Of a stretch of DNA of 64,000 nucleotides, positions 51,693 to 59,884 are shown piece after piece; positions within the stretch are counted from its first letter, which is position 1, and every line of letters begins with the position of its first letter. This stretch comes from Acidobacteriota bacterium (lineage in GTDB: Bacteria; Acidobacteriota; Thermoanaerobaculia; Gp7-AA8), in contig JAFATB010000018.1 in the NCBI GenBank assembly GCA_019244185.1, forward strand, positions 147,300-211,299, given 5' to 3'. The notes below the pieces were generated by a model. That model was not told the DNA's origin. It did no database searches and saw nothing but the letters and a program-made list of their open reading frames with translations. Both the position numbers and the translations under genes were made by a program.

Positions 51693-53945
51693 ATGTACAT
51701 CGGAAAGGACGTTCCGCACGACTCCGCCCTCGGCCACGTGACCGGGCGCTCGCTCTACGTCGACGACATGCCGCGCCTCGCGCACGAGCTCATCGTCGAC
51801 TTCCTCTGGAGCCCGCACGCGCACGCGACCATCCTCTCGCTCGACGTCGAGCCCGCGCGCGCGATCGAAGGCGTCGCAGGCGTCTACACGTACCGCGATC
51901 TGCGGCACAACCGCCTCGGTCCCATCGATCAGGACGAGCCGCTGCTCGTCGAAGACACCGTGATGTTCCGCGGCCAGCCGATCGTCGTCATCGCCGCGGA
52001 ATCGCGCGAGGCCATCCGCGCCGCGAAGGCCGCGATCCGCATCGAGTACGGCGTGCTGCGCCCGATCCTGACGATCGAGGACGCGATCGCCGCGAACAGC
52101 TACCTCGGCGAGTCGCGTTTCATCCGCCGCGGCGACGTCGACGCCGCATTCGCGTCGGCCGATCACGTCATCGAAGGCATCTTCGAGAACGGCGGCCAGG
52201 ATCACTTCTACCTCGAGTCACAGGCCGCGCTGGCGACGCCGGGCGAGCTCGGCGCGCTGACCGTGCTCTCGTCGACGCAGCATCCCACCGAAGTCCAGGA
52301 AGTCATCGCCCATCTCCTCGGCCTCGACATGAGCCAGGTCGTCGTGCAGACGAAGCGGATGGGCGGCGGCTTCGGCGGCAAGGAAGCACAGGCCACGCAT
52401 CCCGCGGTGATGGTCGCGCTGGTCGCGCAGAAGCTCGGCCGCCCCGCGCGCATCGTCTACGACAAAGACAGCGACATGCACGTCACCGGCAAGCGGCATC
52501 CGTTCCGGAACCGCTACCGCGCCGGCTTCACGCGCGCGGGCGAGCTCGTCGCGCTGCGCGTCGAGCTCTACTCCGACGGCGGCGCCTACGCCGATCTCTC
52601 GCCCGCGGTCATGGCGCGCGCGATGACGCACGCCGAGAACGCGTACTTCATTCCGAACGTCGACATCCGAGGAACGGTGTGCCGCACGAACATGCCGCCG
52701 AATACCGCGTTCCGCGGCTTCGGCGGACCGCAGGGCGTCGCGACGATCGAGAACGTGCTGGAAGAGATCGCGCAGTTCCTCGGCAAGGACGCGTACGACA
52801 TCCGCCGCGCGAACTGCTACGGCGACGAGCCGCGCAACACGACGCCGTATTGCCAGGTCGTCGAGAACAACACGCTGCCGCGCCTCTTCACCGAGCTCGC
52901 GGACCGCTGCGATTACCGCGCGCGCATGAAGGCCGTGCGCGCATTCAACGCCGAGTCGAAAACGCAGCTCAAAGGCCTCGCGCTCACGGCCGTGAAGTTC
53001 GGCATCTCGTTCAACACCAAGTTCCTCAATCAGGCCAGCGCGCTGGTCAACATCTACCTCGACGGCAGCGTACAGGTCTCCACCGGCGCGACCGAGATGG
53101 GGCAGGGCGTCAACACGAAGATCCGCCAGCTCGTCGCCGACACGCTCGGCGTGCAGCTCGAGCGCGTGCAGGTGATGGTGACGTCGACGGAGAAGAGCAA
53201 CAACGCGTCGGCGACCGCGGCGTCGAGCGCCGCGGACCTCAACGGCAGCGCCGCCGTCGATGCATGCAGCAGACTGCGCGCGCGTCTCGACGAAGTGCTC
53301 GAGCGCCACGGCGGCAACCCGTCGTGGGAAGAGCTGGTGATGCTCGCGTATCACGACCGCGTTTCGCTCGGCGAACGCGGGTTCTATGCGACGCCGCGCA
53401 TCGATTGGACGTGGCTGTCGTCGGCGAACACCGGCGGTTACGGCCATCCGTTCCTCTACTTCACGATGGGCACCGCGTGCTCGGAAGTGCTGATCGATCG
53501 CTTCACCGGCACGATGAAGGTGCTGCGCTCCGACGTGCTCATGGACATCGGACGCCCGATCAATCCCGGCGTCGACCGCGGCCAGCTCGTCGGCGGCTTC
53601 ATTCAGGGAATGGGCTGGGTGACGACCGAGGAGCTGCGGTACACGGAGAGCGGCGAGCTGCTGTCGCATTCGCCGACGACCTACAAGATCCCCAACGTCC
53701 ACGACGTGCCGGAAGTGTTCAACGTCGACTGGATCGAGCACGAGAATCCGGTGAACGTCGCGGGCAGCAAGGCGGTCGGCGAGCCGCCGCTGCTGATGGC
53801 CATCTCCGTCTGGTGCGCGGCGAAACACGCGCTGTCGTTCGTCGCGAACGGCACGCCGGCGCGCTTGCGATTGCCGGCAACGAATGAAGAACTGCTGATG
53901 CGGATCACCGAGTACACGAAGCGAGGAGCCGCCGTCGCGGGATAA
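51693..53945 (+). CDS. xdhB: xanthine dehydrogenase molybdopterin-binding subunit
   Basis: A 750-aa catalytic subunit hydroxylating hypoxanthine and xanthine to urate at the molybdenum cofactor. KRMGGGFGGKE, TAFRGFGGPQG and GATEMGQGVNTK are cofactor-binding motifs, and SKAVGEPPLL contains the catalytic Glu. MYIGKDVPHDSALGHVTG at the start is typical of XdhB. ATG 51693 is chosen because it lies just after the xdhA stop; the same frame extends through xdhA as a shadow. An unusual 39-bp inverted repeat follows directly after the stop. Confidence 0.95.
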   Translation: MYIGKDVPHDSALGHVTGRSLYVDDMPRLAHELIVDFLWSPHAHATILSLDVEPARAIEGVAGVYTYRDLRHNRLGPIDQDEPLLVEDTVMFRGQPIVVIAAESREAIRAAKAAIRIEYGVLRPILTIEDAIAANSYLGESRFIRRGDVDAAFASADHVIEGIFENGGQDHFYLESQAALATPGELGALTVLSSTQHPTEVQEVIAHLLGLDMSQVVVQTKRMGGGFGGKEAQATHPAVMVALVAQKLGRPARIVYDKDSDMHVTGKRHPFRNRYRAGFTRAGELVALRVELYSDGGAYADLSPAVMARAMTHAENAYFIPNVDIRGTVCRTNMPPNTAFRGFGGPQGVATIENVLEEIAQFLGKDAYDIRRANCYGDEPRNTTPYCQVVENNTLPRLFTELADRCDYRARMKAVRAFNAESKTQLKGLALTAVKFGISFNTKFLNQASALVNIYLDGSVQVSTGATEMGQGVNTKIRQLVADTLGVQLERVQVMVTSTEKSNNASATAASSAADLNGSAAVDACSRLRARLDEVLERHGGNPSWEELVMLAYHDRVSLGERGFYATPRIDWTWLSSANTGGYGHPFLYFTMGTACSEVLIDRFTGTMKVLRSDVLMDIGRPINPGVDRGQLVGGFIQGMGWVTTEELRYTESGELLSHSPTTYKIPNVHDVPEVFNVDWIEHENPVNVAGSKAVGEPPLLMAISVWCAAKHALSFVANGTPARLRLPATNEELLMRITEYTKRGAAVAG

Positions 53946-53949
53946 AGCT

Positions 53950-54042
53950 GAATGAAGAACGCAGAACGCAGAATGAAGAACGTTGAAAAGGGGACGTTGC
54001 TCCTTTCAACGTTCTTCATTCTGCGTTCTGCGTTCTTCATTC
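53950..54042. repeat. perfect 39-bp inverted repeat, 15-base loop
   Basis: Left arm 53950-53988 and right arm 54004-54042 are exact reverse complements. The left arm begins GAATGAAGAACG, which recurs inside the same arm. Arm GC is about 41 percent, far below the flanking genes, and the left arm is mostly purines. The element fills the gap between xdhB and the urate oxidase gene. No T-tract follows and no target duplication is evident. Confidence 0.92.
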
Positions 54043-54058
54043 GCTTCTGACTTTTCCC

Positions 54059-54850
54059 ATGTCTTACACAACACAAGAAGTTCTCAACCTGATCTTCCGC
54101 TGGATGCACGTCTTCTCCGGCATCATGTGGGTCGGCGCGACGTACTACTTCACGTGGCTCGACCGCCGCTTCCACACCACCGATCCCGAACAGGTGTGGA
54201 TGGTTCACAGCGGCGGCTTCTACGTCGTCGAGAAGCAGACGCGCCCGTCGTCCGCGCACACGCTGCACTGGTTCAAGTGGGAAGCGGCCATGACGTGGCT
54301 GAGCGGCATACCGCTGCTGCTCGTCGTCTACTACTTCGGCGGCCTGCTCACCGACGGCGATCCCGGCAAGCCGTCCTTCGCCGTCGCCGCGACGATCGGC
54401 CTCGGCGTGATCGTCGGCGGCTGGATCGTCTACGACCTCCTGTGGATCTCGCCGCTCGCGCGCATCGAGCCGCTCGCGATCGCGATCTCGTACGCGCTCA
54501 TCGTCGCGCTGGGATGGTGGCTGCCGCACGTGATGTCGCCGCGCGCTGCCTTTCTTCATGTCGGCGCGGTCCTCGGCACGCTCATGGCCGCGAACGTCTG
54601 GATGCGCATTCTCCCCGCGCAGCGGAAGATGGTCGCCGCCGTTCGTGACGGCCGCGAGCTCGATCCGCGCCTCGGCGACCGCGCGAAGTTCCGCTCGAAG
54701 CACAACACCTACATCGTCATCCCCGTCGTGCTCCTCATGATCAGCAACCACTTCCCGACCACGACCTACGGCTCGCAGTACAACTGGATCGTGCTCGCGG
54801 TGGTGACGCTCGTCGGCTGGGGCGCGGCCCACGTGATCAGGAAACATTGA
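54059..54850 (+). CDS. puuD: PuuD-type membrane urate oxidase (urate hydroxylase) domain
   Basis: A 263-aa polytopic membrane protein matching the N-terminal DUF989 domain of cytochrome c-linked urate oxidase. Helices contain the conserved RWMHVFSGIMWVGATYYFTW, HTLHWFKWEAAMTWLSG and KHNTYIVIPVVLLMISNHFP, with several His residues suited to metal or heme binding. It should convert urate to 5-hydroxyisourate. Unlike PuuD of Agrobacterium, no CxxCH cytochrome c domain follows; the protein ends at HVIRKH and no cytochrome gene is adjacent. It lies between xdhB and DUF6986, with HIU hydrolase encoded nearby, which supports the role. It overlaps the DUF6986 gene by four bases. Confidence 0.87.
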   Translation: MSYTTQEVLNLIFRWMHVFSGIMWVGATYYFTWLDRRFHTTDPEQVWMVHSGGFYVVEKQTRPSSAHTLHWFKWEAAMTWLSGIPLLLVVYYFGGLLTDGDPGKPSFAVAATIGLGVIVGGWIVYDLLWISPLARIEPLAIAISYALIVALGWWLPHVMSPRAAFLHVGAVLGTLMAANVWMRILPAQRKMVAAVRDGRELDPRLGDRAKFRSKHNTYIVIPVVLLMISNHFPTTTYGSQYNWIVLAVVTLVGWGAAHVIRKH

Positions 54851-56166
54851 ACTTGATGACCACACCGACCCCGACTCTCTCCGATCAGGAGCTCGCCACG
54901 ATGTCCGCGCCGCTCGAGCGCGCGCTCGTGCCGTTCATGCGCCGCTTTCCCGGCAGCGCCGGCGAGCGCCAGCCCGTGCACACCGTCTACGGCGGCGCGC
55001 ATCTCTTCAAGCACGACACCGCGCGCAAGCTCGGCGAGAAAGCCGCGCAGGTGCTCGACGAGCACGGCATCGATCCGTTCACGTTCGCGCGCGCCGCGGG
55101 ACTGCCGGAGATTCACGCGGACACGGTCTGGCAACGCGTGGTCGAGAAGCTCGCGCGCGAGCCGGTCGAGGATTTCCGCGTCGACTTCGAAGACGGCTAC
55201 GGCAATCGCTCGGATGAAGAGGAAGACGGCCACGCTGACGTCGTCGGCCGCGCGTTCGCCGAGGGGATGAACGCGGGCACGCTGCCGCCGTTCATCGGCA
55301 TCCGCATCAAGTCGTTCTCGCAGGAGCTCACGCGCCGCAGCCTGCGCACGCTCGACATCGTGCTCACGTCGATGACACGCGAGTCGGGCGGCAAGCTGCC
55401 GTCGGGCTTCGTGGTCACGCTGCCGAAGATCCAGCTGCCCGAGCAGGTCGCACTGCTCGCCGATGTCTTCGACGCGCTCGAGCCGCGCCTCGGCCTCGCG
55501 CCCGGCGCGCTGCAGCTCGAGTTCATGATCGAGACCACGCAGTCGATTCTCAGCGAGCGCGGCGAATCGAACCTCCCGCGCTTCCTCGACGCCGCGCGCG
55601 GCCGCGCCGTCGCCGCGCATTTCGGGACGTACGACTACACCGCCAGCTGCAACATCACCGCGGCCGAACAGCGCATGGACCATCCCGCGTGCGACTTCGC
55701 GCGGCACATGATGCAGGTCGCCTACTCCGGCACCGGCCTTCGCCTCTCCGACGGCGCCACGAACGTCCTCCCGATCGGCGACCGCGAGACCGTCCACCGC
55801 GCCTGGCGTCTGCACGTCCAGCACATCCGCCACTCGCTCGTGCACGCTTACTATCAGGGCTGGGACCTCCATCCCGCCCAACTACCGACGCGCTACGCGG
55901 CGGTGTACTCGTTCTTCCTCGAGAACCTCGCGCCCGCCACCGAACGCCTCCGGAACTTCATGGAGAAAGCCGGCCGCGCCACCCTCGTCGGCGACGTCTT
56001 CGACGACGCCGCCACCGGCCAGGGCTTGCTCAACTACTTCCTGCGCGGCATGAACAGCGGCGCGCTCACGGAAGAGGAAGCCCTGGCGACGGGACTCACG
56101 CTCGACGAGCTGCGTTCGCGTTCGTTCGTGAAGATCCTGCAGGGTAGGCGGGGAGGTTCCGCGTAA
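54847..56166 (+). CDS. DUF6986 family protein, CitE/HpcH aldolase-like
   Basis: A 439-aa protein of the malyl-CoA lyase/citrate lyase-beta/HpcH superfamily by visible motifs: VDFEDGYG (about 112, like the LDLEDA of CitE), IRIKSF (about 153, substrate Arg), TLPKIQ (about 191), LEFMIETTQS (about 226, metal Glu) and FGTYDYTAS (about 260). TTG 54847 overlaps the upstream stop and has AGGAAA five bases before it; ATG 54856 is the alternative. The exact reaction is not known to me. Its position in a ureide cluster lacking ureidoglycolate lyase suggests work on ureidoglycolate or glyoxylate, for example condensation with acetyl-CoA. That is inference. Confidence 0.8.
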   Translation: MNLMTTPTPTLSDQELATMSAPLERALVPFMRRFPGSAGERQPVHTVYGGAHLFKHDTARKLGEKAAQVLDEHGIDPFTFARAAGLPEIHADTVWQRVVEKLAREPVEDFRVDFEDGYGNRSDEEEDGHADVVGRAFAEGMNAGTLPPFIGIRIKSFSQELTRRSLRTLDIVLTSMTRESGGKLPSGFVVTLPKIQLPEQVALLADVFDALEPRLGLAPGALQLEFMIETTQSILSERGESNLPRFLDAARGRAVAAHFGTYDYTASCNITAAEQRMDHPACDFARHMMQVAYSGTGLRLSDGATNVLPIGDRETVHRAWRLHVQHIRHSLVHAYYQGWDLHPAQLPTRYAAVYSFFLENLAPATERLRNFMEKAGRATLVGDVFDDAATGQGLLNYFLRGMNSGALTEEEALATGLTLDELRSRSFVKILQGRRGGSA

Positions 56167-56174
56167 AGAGTTCC

Positions 56175-56203
56175 TCCTTACTTCTGCTATGCTGCGGTAA
56201 GGA
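56175..56203 (+). promoter_or_regulatory. inverted repeat operator candidate upstream of vapB
   Basis: TCCTTAC (56175-56181) and GTAAGGA (56197-56203) form a perfect interrupted palindrome just before the antitoxin gene. TAAGGA of the right arm also serves as the Shine-Dalgarno, eight bases from the ATG, and TATGCT lies between the arms. Autoregulation by the AbrB-fold antitoxin at such a site would be typical. Confidence 0.5.
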
Positions 56204-56211
56204 CGGCCGAC

Positions 56212-56442
56212 ATGCCTACCTCCACGATCACCAGCAAGGGACAGACGACCGTCCCGAAAGAAATTCGGGACGCGCTCAATCTCGAACCCGGCGACCGGCT
56301 GACGTGGGAAGTGCGCGGCGGCAAAGTCGCCATCACGACGGAGCGTCCCGCCTTCTATCGCTGGGAAGGCTTCATCAAGCACGGCCCCACCGACGTGGTG
56401 AAGGTGATCGACGAGGCGAGGAAGCGGCGAGGGCGCATCTGA
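56212..56442 (+). CDS. vapB: VapB-type antitoxin (AbrB/SpoVT fold)
   Basis: A 76-aa swapped-hairpin DNA-binding protein. STITSKGQTTVPKEIRDAL and LEPGDRLTWEVRGGKVAI are the canonical AbrB/MazE N-domain; the C-terminal 30 residues (EGFIKHGPTDVVKVIDEARKRR in part) are basic and helical, as expected of the toxin-wrapping tail. It is directly followed, after one base, by a PIN-domain toxin gene. It represses its own operon, probably through the inverted repeat at 56175-56203. Confidence 0.88.
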   Translation: MPTSTITSKGQTTVPKEIRDALNLEPGDRLTWEVRGGKVAITTERPAFYRWEGFIKHGPTDVVKVIDEARKRRGRI

Positions 56443-56443
56443 C

Positions 56444-56857
56444 GTGCAACGCGTAGTCGCCGACGCGAACGTCTTCCTCTCCTTCATCGTCCATCGCAAC
56501 GACAAGCAGCGCGACCTCGCGAAAGCGCTGCTGGCGAAGGCGGAAGACGGCGAGTTGCTCGTCGCCGTGCTGCAGTTCGTCGTGTTCGAGATCGTGTACG
56601 TCCTGCAGAGCGCGTACAGCATCCGCGACGAAGAGCTGGCCACGCTCGTCCGCGATCTGCTGGCACTGCCCGGCGTTCAGTTCACCGACGACGCACCGTG
56701 GCGCCGCGTCTTCGACTTCTGGCCGCGGCCGCTCGCGTCGCTCGCCGACGCCTCGATCGTGGCCGTCGCCGCGATGAACCGCTACGACAGCATCGCGACG
56801 TTCGATCGCAAGCTCTCGAACAAGCTCGCGGCGCTCGGTCTCGCGTCGTACTGGTGA
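56444..56857 (+). CDS. vapC: PIN-domain toxin (VapC family ribonuclease)
   Basis: A 137-aa PIN nuclease. The acidic active-site residues are in VVADANVFL (Asp near residue 7), the central Glu of FVVFEIVYVL, and SLADASIVA plus TFDRKLS near the C-terminus. Members cleave tRNA or rRNA when the antitoxin is lost. Translation starts at GTG 56444. The pair sits at the centre of the purine cluster, where the forward and reverse gene sets converge; its stop is only 2 bases from the end of the HIU hydrolase gene. Confidence 0.9.
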   Translation: MQRVVADANVFLSFIVHRNDKQRDLAKALLAKAEDGELLVAVLQFVVFEIVYVLQSAYSIRDEELATLVRDLLALPGVQFTDDAPWRRVFDFWPRPLASLADASIVAVAAMNRYDSIATFDRKLSNKLAALGLASYW

Positions 56858-56859
56858 GC

Positions 56860-57171
56860 TCAGCTCCCCCGATACGTCGCATACCCGAATGGACTTAGCA
56901 GCAACGGCACGTGATGGTGCTGCGTCGCGTCGTCGATCCTGAACACGATCGACGCCTCGGGGAAGAAGCCGTTCGCGTTGTAGGCGCCGGTGTCGAACGT
57001 GATGCGGTACGTGCCGGGTTGCGTTGCCTCGGGGGGGAGGACGCGGGCGCGGCCGTCGGCGTTGGTGGTGCCTTCGAAGAGCAGCTCGTCGCCGCGATGG
57101 AGCGTGACGCGCATGCCGGCGGCGGGGCGGCCCTGGGCGGTGTCGAGGACGTGGGTCGTGATTCCGGCCAT
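56860..57171 (-). CDS. uraH: 5-hydroxyisourate hydrolase (transthyretin-like)
   Basis: A 103-aa tetrameric HIU hydrolase converting 5-hydroxyisourate to OHCU. The N-terminal ITTHVLDTAQGRPA has the active-site His, GTYRITFDTG and HHHVPLLLSPFGYATYRGS are diagnostic, and the C-terminal YRGS is intact. The ATG overlaps the stop of the fused allantoicase/OHCU decarboxylase gene (TGATG), so consecutive pathway enzymes are co-translated. The product should pass to the decarboxylase half of that fusion. Confidence 0.95.
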   Translation of the reverse strand: MAGITTHVLDTAQGRPAAGMRVTLHRGDELLFEGTTNADGRARVLPPEATQPGTYRITFDTGAYNANGFFPEASIVFRIDDATQHHHVPLLLSPFGYATYRGS

Positions 57172-58610
57172 CAGAGCACCAGTCTCTCCAGGCGCAGCGC
57201 GGTGATCTTGCGTTGCTCTTCGGCGGCGACGCGCAGCTCGGTGTCGCGATCGTTGTGCATGCGCTCGTGCGCGTTGGCGAGCATCTCGTCGGCCGTGCGA
57301 CCCGTCGCGCAGACGAGGTAGAGGAAGCCGAATTTCTGTTCGTACGCAGCCTGGGTTTCCGCGAGCGCGCGCATGGTGTCGTCGGACGCGGTGCGCGTTC
57401 CGGATTGCTCGTTCGACGACCAGCCGGCTTTGCGCTCGCCGATGCGCGGATGCGCGGCGAACGCCTCGAGCCAGTCGTTCGGCTCGAGCGAGCTCCAGAC
57501 GCGGTTCGCGGTGTCGACGAGCGCGTCCCACGACGCGAACGGACGCGCGGCCGTCACGGCATCCGCCCACCGCTGCGAGCCGCAGACGCGGCGCAGCTCG
57601 CTCGTGTCGAAGAGCGCGTTCACGCGCTCGACGATCGCGTCGTGGCGTCCGCGTTCCGTGGCCGTGCCCCAGACGCGCATGCGGCTCACGCCGCCGTCGG
57701 GAAAGACGTTCAGCCGCAGATGCGTGAACGGTCCGTCGCTCATGAGCTCATCCATGAAGAAGTGGCGCGTGTGCGCCTGCAGCTTCGTGCGCGGCAGCAG
57801 CTCGGTCCACGTCTCGCCGTCGCGCGAACCGTCGATCGACGCGGTGTCGGGATAGTTGCCTTTGAAGTGATTGGTATCGAGCTCGATGCGGCGCACGCGG
57901 CCTTCGGTCGCGAGCTTCACGACGACCCAATCATTGCCCGACCCGCGGCGGCGGCGCGTTTCCCAGCCGTCGCTCATGTTGTGCGCGCGGCCGGGCATGA
58001 TCAGGTTGTGCTTCGGACCGAAGAACATGTCGCTGCACGCGAGCACGTCCGCACCGTGTTCGACGGCGGCGAGATCCAGCTCATTCGCGAGTCCGCCGGA
58101 GAGGCGCCATTCGGGAACGATCGTGCCGTGCACGCGCAGGCGCGCGACGCCGCCGTCAGGAAAGATGTTGAAGCGGAGGTGCGTCACCGCGACCGCGCTG
58201 TCGATGGCGAAGAGGTTCTCGGAGTCGCCCTGCAGTTTCGACTGCGGCAGGATCGGGTGCCACATCGCCGCGAGCAGTTCCTCGGCACTCGCATCGATGC
58301 GCATCGACGTCGCCTCGATCGAGCAGGAGTCGGGATAGTTGCCGCGGAAGAACGCGGTGTCGACGACGACGCCGCGCACGACGCCGCGCGCGCCGAGGCG
58401 GATCAGCGCGAAGTCATGGCCGGGGACGCGTTTCCGGCGGGACTCCCAGCCGTCCATCCATTTCCCCCGATCGGTGTACTCGTGTTCTTTCCATACGGCC
58501 TTCGAGGGTTTGAGGAGGTTTTCCTTCTCGGCGAAATAGTCGTCGGTGGCGTAGAGCACGGAGCCGCCGAGGCGCTCGGAGGCGAGGTCGATCAAATCGC
58601 GGAAATTCAC
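57171..58610 (-). CDS. bifunctional allantoicase / OHCU decarboxylase
   Basis: A 479-aa fusion. Residues 1 to about 325 are allantoicase (allantoate to ureidoglycolate plus urea), with its two internal repeats visible as DGWESRRKR...RGNYPDSCSIE and DGWETRRRR...KGNYPDTASID, each followed by an FPDGG segment. Residues about 330-479 are OHCU decarboxylase (OHCU to S-allantoin): HPRIGE (about 385), a following WSSNEQSG and FGFLYLVCATGR (about 425). The two halves catalyse non-consecutive steps, with allantoinase between them. Coupled upstream to the allantoinase gene by four bases and downstream to the HIU hydrolase gene by one. Confidence 0.93.
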   Translation of the reverse strand: MNFRDLIDLASERLGGSVLYATDDYFAEKENLLKPSKAVWKEHEYTDRGKWMDGWESRRKRVPGHDFALIRLGARGVVRGVVVDTAFFRGNYPDSCSIEATSMRIDASAEELLAAMWHPILPQSKLQGDSENLFAIDSAVAVTHLRFNIFPDGGVARLRVHGTIVPEWRLSGGLANELDLAAVEHGADVLACSDMFFGPKHNLIMPGRAHNMSDGWETRRRRGSGNDWVVVKLATEGRVRRIELDTNHFKGNYPDTASIDGSRDGETWTELLPRTKLQAHTRHFFMDELMSDGPFTHLRLNVFPDGGVSRMRVWGTATERGRHDAIVERVNALFDTSELRRVCGSQRWADAVTAARPFASWDALVDTANRVWSSLEPNDWLEAFAAHPRIGERKAGWSSNEQSGTRTASDDTMRALAETQAAYEQKFGFLYLVCATGRTADEMLANAHERMHNDRDTELRVAAEEQRKITALRLERLVL

Positions 58611-59860
58611 GGGCGCAGTTTATCGACTCCATGCACGTACGTCGCTTTCACCACGCCGCGCAACTCGGTGCCGAGGTAGGGCGTGAGCTTGTGGCGGTGC
58701 TCGATGATCGACGTGTCGACGACGAACGGCTCGTCGTGGGCGAAGACGGTGAGGCTCGCGTAGTTCCCTATCGCGATCGCGCCCTTGCCATCAAGCCGCG
58801 CGAGCTGCGCGGGCGCCGCGCAGCACCAGCGCGCGACGTCGTGCAGCGTAAAACCGCGCGCGGACGCGTGCGTCCAGACGATCGGCAGGACGAACTGCAG
58901 CGACGCGATGCCGCCCCACGCGCAGAGAAAGTCGCCGCGCTTGAGCTCCGGCGTGCAGGGCGAATGGTCGCTGACCACGAGGTCGAGGATTCCGTCGCGC
59001 AGGCCACGCCACAGCTCCTCGCGGTTCGCGCGCTCGCGGATCGGCGGCGCGCATTTGTACTCGGTGTGCGCGCGCGGCACCGACTCCGCGTCGAAGTGCA
59101 GGTAGTGCGGCGTCGTTTCCGCGCTGATCGGCAGCCCCTCGGCGCGCGCGTTCGCCAGGATCGCCAGCGCGCTCGCGGACGAGAGATGCACGACGTGGAT
59201 GCGTGCGCCGGTGTCGCGGCAGACGCGCACGAGCAGCTCGATGGCCGCGTCTTCCGCGAGCGCGGGACGGGAGCGAAGGTACGTCGAGTATTCGTTCGGA
59301 TCGCTGTCGACGGCGCGCAGATGTTCTTCGAGCTCCGCGTGCACGAGGAGCGGCGCGCCGGTGCCGGCGAGCTCGCGTGCGGCCTCGCGCAACGCGCGCT
59401 CGTCGACGTGCGGGAACTCGTCGACGCCGGACGGGACGAGGAAGCACTTGAAGCCGCGTGCGCCGGCGTCGAGCATGGGCCGCAGCTCGCTCGTGTTGCC
59501 GGGGATGACGCCGCCCCATAGCTCCACGTCGACGTCGCCGTGCGCGTGCTGTCGCTTGATGTTCAGCGCATCGACTGTCGTCGTCGGCGGAATCGAGTTG
59601 AGCGGCATGTCGACGATGGTGGCGATGCCGCCCGCCGCCGCCGCCCGCGTCGCGGTCGCGAAGCCTTCCCACTCCGTGCGGCCCGGCTCGTTGACGTGCA
59701 CGTGCGAGTCGACGAGCGCGGGGAGGATGACAAGGTCGCCGTAGTCGACGTCGGCGCGCGTCGCGTGCGGTTCGATCGCGGCGATGCGCTCGCCGTCGAT
59801 GGTGATGGTGGCCGGCGCGACACCGGTGGGAAGCACGACGCGCGTGCTGCGGATTCGCAT
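58607..59860 (-). CDS. allB: allantoinase
   Basis: A 417-aa cyclic amidohydrolase opening allantoin to allantoate. Metal ligands: DSHVHVNEPGRTEWEGF (His-x-His), the carboxylated Lys in GFKCFLVPSG, His in LLVHAELEE and IHVVHLSSAS, and Asp in VVSDHSPCTPELK. The ERTEWEG-type context marks allantoinase rather than dihydroorotase. ATG 59860 is chosen because the frame beyond it runs into the divergent xdhC gene. Only 24 bases separate the two start codons, so the two promoters must overlap coding sequence or lie inside it. Confidence 0.93.
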   Translation of the reverse strand: MRIRSTRVVLPTGVAPATITIDGERIAAIEPHATRADVDYGDLVILPALVDSHVHVNEPGRTEWEGFATATRAAAAGGIATIVDMPLNSIPPTTTVDALNIKRQHAHGDVDVELWGGVIPGNTSELRPMLDAGARGFKCFLVPSGVDEFPHVDERALREAARELAGTGAPLLVHAELEEHLRAVDSDPNEYSTYLRSRPALAEDAAIELLVRVCRDTGARIHVVHLSSASALAILANARAEGLPISAETTPHYLHFDAESVPRAHTEYKCAPPIRERANREELWRGLRDGILDLVVSDHSPCTPELKRGDFLCAWGGIASLQFVLPIVWTHASARGFTLHDVARWCCAAPAQLARLDGKGAIAIGNYASLTVFAHDEPFVVDTSIIEHRHKLTPYLGTELRGVVKATYVHGVDKLRP

Positions 59861-59884
59861 GCGCGGATGGTAACGTGACGCGCG

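Noticed and set aside
53950..54042. the long inverted repeat as an ordinary Rho-independent terminator
   Set aside because: The stem is far longer than needed, AT-rich, and not followed by a T-run in either direction.
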